Part shown: in pieces, positions 21,870 to 32,741 of the stretch
How positions within the stretch are numbered: the first letter of the stretch is position 1
How the letters are laid out: each line of letters starts with the position of its first letter
Assembly: GCA_027924585.1 (NCBI GenBank)
Contig: BSBM01000007.1
Span: forward strand, 11,747,501 to 11,811,500
Direction: 5' to 3'
Source of the DNA: Larix kaempferi
Taxonomy: Eukaryota > Streptophyta > Pinopsida > Pinales > Pinaceae
Length of the DNA stretch: 64,000 nt
Notes under the pieces: generated by a model
The model's input: only the letters and a program-made list of their open reading frames with translations
What the model was told of the DNA's origin: nothing
The model's database searches: none
Program-made: the position numbers and the translations under genes

Positions 21870-23630
21870 TATTGGGCCTAGCCCAAGTTGGGGCAATTTT
21901 GGATAGCATAAGGAGGTTGAGCTGTGGAGTTGAGAGTAACTCAACAAAAGATATAATTTTGTACAAGTATGGGGGATGCTCCGAAGTTGTGCGCAACAAC
22001 CAAATTTTGGCAGTACCATGAAGGTCAGCACTGTGAGGAAGCAGTGCTGCGAAGTGATCAAGCCATGTGGAGCTATTAAAGTAGATTGATGGACGAAGGA
22101 TAGATACAGGTACCGGATAGACCAATGGTGGTCTAATTTTTGCAAGTATGCTCCAGGATTCCAAGCTACGGGCATGAGCATATCAAGAATGCAGCCAGTT
22201 GTACGAGTTCATTAAGTGAAGAATGACTCAGGGAAAGCGACAGCTGGGCGTGCTTAGTGGTGAGAGACCATTAAGTGGAGAACAGGACTGAGAAAGCGAC
22301 TGGAGGCCGAGCCAATTGTATTATGCCATTAAGGGGACGAACGGACTGTAAAGAAAGCGACTGGAAGCTAATCCAGTCGTATGAGTCCATTAGTGGAAGG
22401 GAGGCTTGATGAAGATGACCTGTTGGTGTGCACACAGCAGGAATGCCGAAAGCGACAGAATGAAGGCATGGAGGACTGCCGTGACAGTAGACTCGCTACC
22501 AGAGGCCAGTAGGACGGTTTAGAGAATCCATAGCAGTTTTGGAAACCCTAAGGGTTTTGATCTTCAGCATTGTAAAGACATGACCTTCGGGCATGGTCTA
22601 TAAAAGAAGACATTTTTGTAAGGGAAGGGGTTGTTGGTTGGTTACTTTTTGGGGTTCTCTCATTACTTTTGTTATTGATGTATTGTAAGATCTTTTCTGA
22701 GTGAGAAGCCATTGTAAAGGTTCTCCAGCTGTGTGCGTAAAGATCTAGTTGAGAGAGAAGAGAGGGTCTGCAGCTGAGTGCGCAGACCAAGAGCAGTTGT
22801 CCCCTTCCCATTAAAGATATATATATAACAACCGCTCTTGTGGACGTAGCTTCCCACCCGGGGGAGTGAACCACGTTAAATATTTTGTTGTGTGATTGAG
22901 TGGAACAATGTTGAGTGTGATTGCATTTACCTGTTTTTTGTAGATGAATGTCTGAATATTTGCTTGCATTTTGTTATGTGAAGACTTTTGTATGCATTTT
23001 CCATCAGGAGAATATGGAGATGATAAGTCTGCATGAATAGATGAATGGTTAATACTTAGCTTTGCTTCTGAAAGCAATGAATTAGTTATTTGTTTAAGTG
23101 TTAAGAGATTGCTTAAGTACTTTCCTATGCGCAGCAGACGAATGAATGATAAGTGATTTACATCTACGGTATACGCTTAAATAGTAAACATTCTAAGTGT
23201 ATAAATGAATTTTAGAGTAATAGCCATTTCAGTGCATGAATGAGTGGATGAGTGATACTCAGTTCAGTGCCTTAAACGTTTTCATGTACTCCAAGTATAA
23301 AGTTGAACTGAATTGTTCGCAGTCTCAGTAGAAATCCTACAGTAAAAGGACTTAGTGGTGCAGAACACGGCGTTGTCCATTGCTGCGTAGTCTCACCTTG
23401 CAGCGCATACCCCTTGTTGCGCTACGTAGTACGTCTGTCCAAACAACTCATCACATACTATAGAAATCTGATTCTGCAGTACCCCATAGATACACCTCGG
23501 GTGAGACCTCAACCTGCTCGCAGGTTGTTGCAGAAAGGGCCGGTGCAAAGGGGTTTTGTTGGTAAAATGAAAACCGCGACAAACCTAGGTCTTATTGAAA
23601 ACCTTTGGGTCAACATCAGTCAAGCCAAAA
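21870..23630 (+). mobile_element. 5' LTR of G2 (1761 bp)
   Basis: Starts TATTGGGCCTAGCC (canonical TGTTGG with G to A) and ends AAGCCAAAA (canonical CCAACA with C to A). It matches the 3' LTR at 35651-37416 throughout. With the G3 LTR piece to its left it forms an inverted repeat of about 1.2 kb arms with a loop of about 0.56 kb. Confidence 0.9.
22599..22606 (+). promoter_or_regulatory. TATA box of G2 5' LTR
   Basis: TATAAAAG, followed by GAAGACATTTTTG. The same octamer is at 36379-36386 in the 3' LTR and, on the minus strand, at 21711-21718 and 57351-57358 in the G3 LTRs. It is absent from the deleted LTR at 55537-56283. Confidence 0.7.
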
Positions 23631-23632
23631 AA

Positions 23633-23649
23633 TGGTTCCATTGCCGCGC
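23633..23649 (+). other. Primer binding site of G2
   Basis: TGGTTCCATTGCCGCGC, two bases after the LTR. It shares TGG and the CC.TTGCCG block with the plant tRNA-Asp type site but has several mismatches, so the primer tRNA is not certain. G3 shows two different versions of this site. Confidence 0.5.
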
Positions 23650-23676
23650 TAGAATCCGTGATGAGTTGCAATCGTG

Positions 23677-25573
23677 ATGTGTGACGAAGAATATCAGTTC
23701 CCAGAAGGCTGCGATAATTGGCATCCTAAAAAGACAGAAATCCAAGCTTGGTGGGACAAGACCATAACACACTTTGCAAGACAAGAGAATAGACATCCGC
23801 GTCTATCTGACACACAGTGGTCGAATAGATATATGTGGAAAGATATTCATGAGATTTTATGGGCATCATTTCCAAACGAGCTGCATGGGTGGATCTCGCG
23901 GCTCTCAGAAAATAAAACCTATTTTCAAGGAGGAGTTCCTATAGAGTGGACTCCCGAGCTCACAGTGCAGCTCAAAGCGATAGACAGCCGGTTGACATGC
24001 ACAGTTGACTTCTGGGTCGATCATATGCTAGAAGGCTTCATAACAGAATTTGCCGTAGACACACTCAAATCCTACAGCCAAGCAGAAGCCTATTTTTTCC
24101 AAGGATTCCAAGGTAAGTTGCTGAACAATGTTAGTCTATACATTAAGATGTTGTTAGCTGAGAAAAGTGTTTTAAGAATGCAGTAATATTCTGAAGTTTG
24201 TCATGGTAAACAATATATATAGTGATTCTGACGAAGACACCCATAATATTAAAAGTGGGAAGAGATATAAATTTAATAAGAATCTTGGAGGCCCTAGACT
24301 CCATATAGATACTGAGATTCCTTGTGACCTTGACAATGAAGCCGCACCACCATTTACCCCTCAGAACCCACTGGCTGCAGAGACCACACCACCATTTACC
24401 CCTCAGAACCCACTGGCTGCAGAGACCGCGCCACCCTTATCTCAGAACCCACCCGCTACGCAGCCCACCCTGTAGAATACTCAGCCCAGTATGTCTACCT
24501 CGATAAGCCCATTTGTTTTCACTACATAGATCCCTTTACAACAACCGCACACTAATCTGCATGCTACACCACCTAATAGGACAATGGAAAACACTGATAT
24601 GAAGCTACCGATCTTCAAAGGAACTGATCTAGAAGAATTTGACTAGCATTGGTTCCTTTGCGAAGCCGTATGGAGTGTAAGACAAATCCAGGATAATGCC
24701 GTGAAGAGAGTACATCTCATCACCACTTTTAGAGATAGAGATTTACATTGGTTTATGAAGTACTCTCAGGCACAGCCAAGAACCCTTGCAAAAATTAAAT
24801 ATGCACTTGTGGCAGAGTTTAAGAAACCCAAATTTGAATCTCAGTGTATAACTGAGTTGAAAGAAATAAAGTAGAAACCGGCTGAAACAATCTGGGAGTT
24901 TGATCAGAAGTTTAAGACACTTTTGGACCAAGTGAGATTTGTTATAGCTCTGTAACAACAAAAGGAATGGTTCATTGTTGCGCTGTTGCCCCACATCAGA
25001 TTACCATTGATGCAGCAGAAGGTTGCGTCGCAGGCAGAGGCCTTGGAGATCTCAATGAAGCTAGAGGCTTCGCTGATTAGTGAGACTAGTTCTAGGATGT
25101 CTAAGATCCAGAACTAGCAGACCACCCTGACACTAGAGCTGCAAAGCATGAAAAATGGCAAAGAACAAAGGTATGAACCTAGACATGAGGTCTAGTGTAC
25201 AAGTTGTAAAGGAGAAGGCTATGACCAGGAGCATTGTCCAGTATACCGCAATTATCTTAACAGCGGTGCACCCAACCCGATAAATCAGAATCAGGCCCCA
25301 TGGTGTGAAATTTGTAGAACCACAGGACACAAACCTGAAGACTGCCACCTCATACAGAAATATGTGAAAACACCTAAAAATTTTGACTCCACTTTTTGTA
25401 AATCAGTTGGACATGATGAATCCAACTGCCGCACATATGAGATAATGAATGAGAGAAAACGAGATATGGACTCAATGAGAGGCACTGGCTTGTACCGCGT
25501 ACAAGAAGAAAACCAGCCAAAACAAGAAAATGCACAATATGACCAAGGAGGATATAGAGGTCGTGGTGGTGGA
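23677..25573 (+). pseudogene. G2 gag, first part
   Basis: The ATG at 23677 opens a frame of about 170 codons (WHPKKTEIQAWW, FPNELHGWISRL), followed after a frameshift near 24190 by a Pro-rich linker with two copies of a PPFTPQNPLAAE repeat. A gag capsid domain follows (DLHWFMKYSQAQPRTLAK, ITELKEIK, WEFDQKFKTLLDQ). Three CX2CX4HX4C-type knuckles come next: CTSCKGEGYDQEHC with the His changed to Tyr, CEICRTTGHKPEDC intact, and FCKSVGHDESNC with its first Cys lost. Many stops. The frame is interrupted at 25574 by the solo LTR S. Confidence 0.82.
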
Positions 25574-27237
25574 TGACGAGCCTTGGATTTAGCATATTTT
25601 TACCACCATTTCACCTTATTTATAATTCCTTTTTCCTACCCATATTAATGCATTAAAATTTTCTTACGCTCATATCCGAGTTTTTATGCTCAAGTAATTC
25701 TTCCATTACATGTCTTAGTATTTCAATTGATTTTTTACTAACATTGAGCGAATTAGTGTACTATGTATTTGCTTTGAATATTGAATCAATTGTTGGAAGC
25801 AGCCTCAACATATTTGAGGGAGTTCTGTAGCAGTGCGGAACATTTGTTGCAGCATTACGGAAACTCTATCTGCAGCATTACAGAAACTCTATCTACAACA
25901 TTATGGAAACTCTACAGGTATCTGTAGCATTACGAAAACTCTATCTGCAGCATTACAGAAAGTCAATAATTCCAATTTTACCTTCAACCACCAACTTTGG
26001 AGAAAGATATTCATTAGGAGTAATGGATTTTTATAAATCCATTATTTCTATTATTTTTAAATGTCTCAAATCATGATGTTAAATTAAAGTTGGTAAATGG
26101 AGGTGGATATGAGTGCATATTTGGCTTATTCACAAAGATTTGAAGATCTCTATCAAATATATGATGGACCTAAGAAGTCAAAAGTTGTTAAGAGACATTT
26201 GGGATGAGTTTTGACTATTTTATTACAGCATCTATCCCTAAATTCGAATTTGACTTCAAAGGTATTCTAAATAGCATGTAGTTAGCAAGGATCTTGGATT
26301 AGTTTTGAATTAGTTTTGAGATCCAAACTTTTAGGAATTTGTTGAGGATATTTTGGATCCTCATTTATTATTTGTTATGGAGAAATCATGTATAAATAAG
26401 AGTTCATTCTCCATTCTAGGGGAGGACTCTTAGAGCAATAGTCCAATTGATGATGGAATAAAGCTATACCCTCATTTTGATTCAATTAGATCTTAGTTTT
26501 ATTATTTTCTTTTTGTAGTATGATTTTATTTATTTTATGTGTATGTAGTTATAATTTGTTGCTTTGTTTCAATTAGATAATTTTGCATTTCTCATTATGT
26601 AGTTTCTTTCTGCAATTTGATTTCAATGCATAGATAGAGATTTAAATGTTTATTTTACAATCATTGAGCTTAATGCAATAACATTATTTACTCCATTGGA
26701 TCATAAACAATAACTTGTATTTGGCAAGGATAGCTTTTAGATTTTATTTCTGCAATTTACCTTTCTGTCAAGTGTGTTGTGAAATTAGATTTCGAATTTA
26801 CTTTCTTGCACAGTGTGAACGTAGTATTAGAATTTACTTTTTCCGCAAAGTGTGACATAGTTCTAGAATTTACTTTTCTGCAGAGTGTGAATGTAGTTTT
26901 AGAATTTACTTTCAAGTGTGAATTTAATTTTAGCATTTACTTTCATGTCGTGTGTTTTACTTTCATGTCGTGTGATTTACTTTCATTTCAATTTAGTTTC
27001 AATAGTTGTTTAGATGGCTAGTTCCTTGCCAAGACAATGTACCTGTTCATACCATTGTTTGTAAGTAAGGTTATTGAACTACAACTTCAAGTAGGTAAAC
27101 CATTGTAAGAGGAGATTGTGGTTTACAAATACAGTGCACGGTAACTTGCAAGTTCTCAACGAACCCCGGGTTGACAATTAATGTACACTTCTTAGTTGTT
27201 TTCTAAGTAATTAGAAGGCGATTAAAAAAGCCCGTTA
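25574..27237 (+). mobile_element. Solo LTR S (1664 bp) in G2 gag
   Basis: Absent from the matching place in G3, so it is a clean insertion. It is flanked by a perfect 5-bp duplication GTGGA (25569-25573 and 27238-27242). The ends TGACGAGC and GCCCGTTA become perfect 8-bp inverted repeats with TG...CA if one G-to-A and one C-to-T change are undone. A TATA box TATAAATA is at 26391-26398, with AATAAAG about 60 bp downstream. Two internal tandem repeats occur: about 30-bp GCATTACAGAAACTCTATCT units at 25850-25970, and about 35-bp AGAATTTACTTT units at 26790-26960. No PBS or pol is present. It belongs to none of the other LTR families here. Confidence 0.82.
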
Positions 27238-27242
27238 GTGGA

Positions 27243-27725
27243 TACCGCGGCAGAGGAAGAAATGCTAGCTCGGCGCAGGGAAGAGGCCGCGGCCAGGTCA
27301 TTTGTTACAATTGTGGCTAGCCAGGTCACGTATCTAGAGATTGTGTTAACCCATGCACTACATGCAACTATTTTAAATCATTTGAGCATGTTATTGAAGA
27401 CTTCCTAGTGCTAGAAGTGGAAATGTAGAAAAGAAGACGGATGGAGACACCGAATCCAAACATCCAGTGGATAGCAGTAGAGAACAGACCAGTGGACCCG
27501 AGCATCAATGTGGTCACGCGTAGTGGTGCTGAGACAGGGCGCGATAGGGGAGCAGAAGATTCCACGTAAGGGGAGGCTCACACAAAGTAGATTCCTCTTG
27601 AGATAGTATGGATAAGGAAAGCCCCAGGAAAAATACCTGCTCTCGACCTACGAAAGAACAAGGAAGTCTTCATTGACGCACGGGATACCTTCAGAGAATT
27701 AACAACAGAAACACAGAGGATCCTG
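27243..27725 (+). pseudogene. G2 gag, second part
   Basis: Resumes at an Arg/Gly-rich GRGR stretch and a fourth knuckle, CYNCG-stop-PGHVSRDC, where a TAG (27318-27320) replaces the Gln expected in CGQPGH. A further NPCTTCN..H motif follows, then a linker towards protease. G3 has a TAG at the same codon. Confidence 0.75.
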
Positions 27726-28430
27726 TTGCGCAGTGAAATGCTGCATTTTGAAGACATTCCAATGGCCTATGACAAAACAAGTACTGCAACGGATGTCAGC
27801 ACCTCCATTGCGCAGTTCCTGCGAAGCTGCATGAAGTTACTAAAAAGTGAAAATGCCATAGTAGAGCTACAGAAGATCATAAAACAATATGAACCACATA
27901 TGAGAATAGAAACTTCTGATAGTGCAGTACATCACATAAGGAAGCATAAAAGAACAAGCCGAGAAATGAGGCTTACCGCCCATATAGGATATTTTGAAAT
28001 GGATGAAGTCATCCTTGATCTGGGATCTAAAGTGAATGTCTTAACTAAGCAGACATGGCAGCAGATGGGTCGACCAAATTTGTCATGGTCACCTATCCAG
28101 TTGAGAATGGATAACCAGGAGAAATTCATACTTTTTGGTTGCTTAGCTGATGTGGTGGTTGACATCGATGGAGTCCAAAGTCATGCAAACTTTGAAGTTA
28201 TCAAGATTGTGGATGATAGTCAACCTTTTCCTGCACTGCTAGGAATTGACTGGGCTATTGATAACTTGGCTATCATAAACCTGAAGACAAAGAAGATGAT
28301 ATTTGAAGCAAATCTTCTGAGGGTCATCGCACCATTGGATCCTGCAAACGGTGACAGATACAACAAGCCGATTCAGGAGGAATCCAAGGCTCAAGACTTG
28401 GACAGACTATACCAGCTCACTGCGAACTAG
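27726..28430 (+). pseudogene. G2 aspartic protease
   Basis: An open stretch of 234 codons. The active-site loop is VILDLGSKVNVL (Asp near 28015), followed by flap-like sequence and LLGIDWAIDNLAIINLK, the ALLGIDW motif standing for the hydrophobic-Gly C-terminal motif of retropepsins. DLGS replaces DTGS. It is the least damaged part of G2 gag-pol but ends at a stop that G3 lacks. Confidence 0.82.
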
Positions 28431-28499
28431 GAAAATTACATTAATCCTACTGTGGATGGTACACTTAGCTGGAGGTGTGACAGCTCTTGTGTCTTTGAC

Positions 28500-29185
28500 T
28501 CAGAAGCAGGGCTGGAAAATTCGCAAACCACATGCATGAAGTATCAGCAAGAAGGTGCGCGCAGGTTACAAAATTATTATGCTAGATTGGAAAGGAGGTA
28601 AGTCCCATTCCCACATATGATGGTTCCGCTAATGTTTACACTTTCATCCAGGAATATACTACAGTAGTTCCAGATGAGCATAGGTTACCCGCATTGGATA
28701 TGGCAATGTGCGACACACCAGCCAGATGGTGGGTTGCGCATAAGCAGACATTGACCACTTGGGATCAATGGAGGATTAATATGCAGATTCGGTTTGCCGA
28801 CAGGGTTACTTTACCCTTTGAGAAGTTTAATGGCCAGACAGATCCTAGTCAGCACATTGAAGTCTGTTCACAGGCATGGCTGGAAAAGCCACATGAAGAA
28901 TGGGTGCACTTGTTTGTACATACCCTGGAGGAGGACATTCCAAAGAAATGGTACCTAGACCTGGAGTTGCGCAGGGAAACCATTGATTGGTACATGTTGA
29001 CTGCCAACTTCCAGAGGGACTTCAACTTTGAGGATGAGAACCTGCTGATCCATGCGGCATTGCAGATAATTAAGGAACGCATATTCAGGGGAGACTATCT
29101 TCGTGAAGATACGACATGGGAATAATTCCTTAAGACAGATACTGTTCCTGTGATCCTACACTCAGAATGGAAGAAATATGAAGAA
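28500..29185 (+). pseudogene. G2 gag-like block between protease and RT
   Basis: A distinct domain in the spacer. PALDMAMCDTPARWWVAHKQ-type sequence starts near 28688, then TWDQWRINMQIRF, PFEKFNGQTDPSQHIEVC, EEWVHLFVHTLEEDIP and KWYLDLELRRETIDWYML. This resembles the capsid-type fold of retrotransposon gag domains (HI..., W..LF..L..., KWY) and is separate from the true gag at 24600-24950. G3 has the same block (44269-45060). Its role is unknown. Frame 28694-29125 is open. Confidence 0.65.
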
Positions 29186-29389
29186 CATCCCATAGAGTGT
29201 TATAACCTAGCTAAAGAAGTCGATCATAGAAATGAAGATGATTAGGATGATCCGCGCAACATAAACATACAAGAGTCGGAGGGTGCGCGCGATGTAGAAG
29301 GACCTCCATTGGAAATCCCAGATATGAGCGGAATGGTAAAGACACAGAAGGTGAATATTGGCACAAGTAAAGAGCCGAAGTTCGCATCA

Positions 29390-30850
29390 ATCGAAGACTA
29401 TTGAGATGAGCAGACAGTTGCGGAGATAGCAGGCACCTTACATGAGTATCAAGAGTTGTTTTTGACAAAATTTACAGAAATGAAAGGAATTTTGGGAGAC
29501 CTAGGAGTCATGAAGATCCCCTTGAAGCCAAGCACCAAGCCTATGAAGCAGAGGCCATACAGATTGAACCCACGGTATAAAGAAAGAGTCCGCACAGAGC
29601 TGGATAAGATGCTAGAAGCAGGAATCATTGAACCTGTCGAGGAATCTGAGTGAATTAGTCCCATGGTCATTCAGGATAAGAAAATGAAGGGTGAGATCAG
29701 GGTTTGTGTGGATCTCAGAAAAAAGAATGATGCTTCGATGCACAACCCATTCCCCACTCCTTTTACAGATGAAGTGCTTGACAATGTTGGAGGGAATGAG
29801 GCCTATTCCTTTACTGATGGTTTCTCTGGCTATCATCAGATCAGAATTGATCCTGCGGATAGGCATAAGATGACATTTGATACAGAATGGGGTTGTTCCA
29901 GTACACAGTAATGCCGTTTGGGCTGAAGAATGCGCCTGGCATATTTTCCCGAGTCATCGTCGCAGCATTTAAAGATTTCATGCACAAGTTTCTGGAAGCC
30001 TATTTTGATGATTGGACTGTGTTTGGTCTATTGAAGAACCATTGCACGAATCTTAGAATGATGCTTGAGAAGTGTAGACAACATCAGATCTCATTGAATA
30101 TGAAGAAGTGCATCTTGTGTACTCCATACAGAATTTTACTTAGACACATTGTCTGCAAGCAGGGGTTGATGGTGGACCCTGCGAAGATTGCCATTATTGT
30201 GAATTTTCCTACACCAACTTCCATTAAGATGTTGCGCTCTGCCTTAGGCCATACTAAATATTACAGGAAGTTCATAAAGGGTTACACATAGACAACCACA
30301 ACAATGGAAAAGCTGCTAAAGAAAGACACACCGTTCATTTGGAACGCGGAATGTGAATAGGGTTTTGACACACTTAAAGAAAAGATAGTTACTGTGCCGA
30401 TCCTAGTCTTCCCAGACTGGGCAAATCCATTTCATGTTCATGTTGATGCATCATGGATTTCCCTAGGAATTGTATTAGCTCAACCAGGAGAAGGAGGTAT
30501 TGATCATCCCATTGCATTTTCAAGCAGAAAGCTCTCGACAGTTGAGAAAAATTACACTACTACTGAGAGGGAAGGCCTTGCGATGGTATATGCACTACAG
30601 AAATTCAAACACTACTTGCTTGGTGTGCACTTCCTTATGTTCACTGACCATTCTACATTGAAATTTTTGGTCAATAAGCCAGTGTTAGGGGGGCGCATAT
30701 GTAGATGGCTGTTGCTATTCCAGGAGTATGATTTTGAAATTGTTGTCAAGCCTGACAGGACGAACTTGGGACCTAACCATCTCTCTAGGATTGAGTCAGG
30801 ACAACAGCCGACGAACATTGAAGACAGTCTACCTGATGCGTAGTTATTTT
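29390..30850 (+). pseudogene. G2 reverse transcriptase and RNase H
   Basis: Motifs in order are KQRPYRLNPRYKERV, LEAGIIEPVEESE then a TGA in place of Trp, RVCVDLRKKND, FTDGFSGYHQIRI, MPFGLKNAPGIF, the catalytic box YFDD at 30001-30012, KQGLMVDPAKIAII and YYRKFIKGY. RNase H follows: HVHVDASWISLG, EKNYTTTEREGLAMVYAL, TDHSTLKFLVNKP and NHLSRIESG. One frameshift lies near 29890. Several TAG stops stand where G3 has CAG (30290, 30358, 30842). Confidence 0.9.
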
Positions 30851-32147
30851 CTATACAGATTATCGATGATTATTATAAGGACATCATTGAGTTCTTAACA
30901 ACAGGATTGGCACCACAAGAGTTCTTCGTCTAGCAGAAGAAACAGCTGGTAGTGAGAGCCGCAGACTTCACTATTATTGCAGGTCAGTTATACGATCTCG
31001 GACCAGATGAAGTATTGCATAGATGTGTACTAGACCATGAGAGACCATTCATCTTAGTAGAGGTGCACTCAGGGATCATAGGAGGACATTATGCAGGAAG
31101 GGCTACCACGCAGAAGATACTATGCACAGGACTATGGTGGCCTACGATCCATAAAGACTCTAAAGAACATGGTCGGAACTATGATGTTTGTCATAGGACA
31201 AGAAAACCCTTGCGTAGGGATGAGATGCCATTGTATCCACAGTTGACCTTGTAAGCATTTGAAAAATGGGCCATTGATTTTGTGGGACCTATAAACCTAG
31301 CAAGGAAAAGAACTGGTGCGAGGTACATCATTATTGCTACTGACTACCTCACCAAATGGGTAGAATCAAAACCGGTGAAGGACTGCAGCGCAGGCACTGC
31401 CGCGTAGTTCATTTTTGAAGAAATATTGTCAAGATTTAGGTGCCCAAAGATTATGATGAGTGATCAAGGTACTCACTCTTTAAACAAGACTATTGAAGCT
31501 CTCACAGAGGAATTCCATATCCATCATCAGCACAGTACACTATATCACCCGCAAGCGAATGGCACTGTTGAGGCTTTCAATAAAATACTGGAGAATGCAC
31601 TGAATAAAGTTTGCAATGTAAATAGAGATGATTGGGACCTGTGCATCTCATCTATTTTATGGGAATATAGGACCACTTGCAAAAAATTTATGGGGCACAC
31701 ACCCTTTCGGTTGGCTTACAGACAGGAAGCTATAATGCCAATGGAGTACATTGTCCCCAGCTTAAGAATCACTGCATTCCCAGGGATGGCAGACCCGTGG
31801 CACTAGAAGAAAGGTTGCTACACCTATTTGGGTTGGAGGAAGATTGCGTCATCGCCGTCTTCCACCAGCAAGTCCAACAAGACCATGAGAAAGCATGGCA
31901 TGATCGCCATATAAAGAACAAGTGCTTTCAAGTAGGTGATCTAGTCCTCCTCTATGATAGCAAATTCATGAAGTTTCTTGGTAAATTTAATATGCATTGG
32001 CTTGGTCCATATACTGTGACACATGTTACTAACACTGGTGCAGTCCAGTTAGCCAATTTAGCTAGCAATACCCTACCAACTTTGATAAATGGAAGCAGGC
32101 TAAAGTTGTACCATGATAGCCCTGCTTCGCAGAATCCTGAATCATAA
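30851..32147 (+). pseudogene. G2 integrase
   Basis: The zinc finger has HSGIIGGHY and NYDVC, where the first Cys of the CxxC pair is Tyr. The core has Asp in AIDFVGPIN, a TAG at 31405-31407, Asp in MSDQGTH and Glu in NGTVEAF. The C-terminal part (31810-32147, after a frameshift) has VGDLVLLYDSKF and WLGPYTV. No chromodomain follows. It is inactive through stops. Confidence 0.87.
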
Positions 32148-32741
32148 ACAGAGGGAGAAATTTCTAAGTGCAAGTACAGTTGAAATTGGACACTGGAAAT
32201 GTAAAGGAGTCTGTACATGTATGATAAGTAGAACAATGTGTCTACCGCACAACACTGCTAAAGCTGTGCAGAAGGAAAAAAAAAAGAAAAAAGAAAAGAA
32301 GAAGAAGAAGAAGAAAGGAACAAAAAAGAGAGCCGCGCAGTTCAAACACTGACAATGTGAAGTAACTGCGCAGGATCAGAAATGCATTACCACGCATCTC
32401 GGCGCAGTACTCAGAAAAATAGCCGCTACCCTACTTTTGAGGAAAATATAGCTGTTCGGTGACCGTTGCAAGCACTCGCTTGAGCATTTAACGAAAGGAT
32501 AACCGTTCTAAACACACTAACGGTGGAAGGGACTAAAGGACTTGCTCAAATTGGCCAATGGACACCTCATTAAATGCTCATCTAGCCATTGGAAGGCGCA
32601 GGAGGGACTCAACTGCGCCTATAAATAACAGCTCATAAGGATTTGCGCGTGTTACCAGACACTTAGAATTTTCATGCATATTCTATTGTGTTAGCAACCC
32701 TTAGCCGTATTCCTAGAACAGCTTCCTACTCTTGCCAGTGA
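32148..32741. other. G2 spacer between integrase and 3' frame
   Basis: No convincing gene. It contains a purine-rich microsatellite (A and GAA repeats) at about 32274-32328; G3 has the matching pyrimidine-rich stretch at 41306-41345. A promoter-like CTATAAATAAC occurs near 32620 and could drive a separate transcript for the 3' frame, but this is only a sequence match. Confidence 0.5.

Noticed and set aside
21852-22181. Frames of about 100 codons in the G2 and G3 LTRs (also 22548-22874)
   Set aside because: Antisense to the LTR, not kept in other LTR copies, no recognisable domain.
26779-27021. 80-codon frame with repeated EFTF peptides
   Set aside because: It is a product of the 35-bp tandem repeat inside solo LTR S, downstream of its TATA and polyadenylation-like signals.
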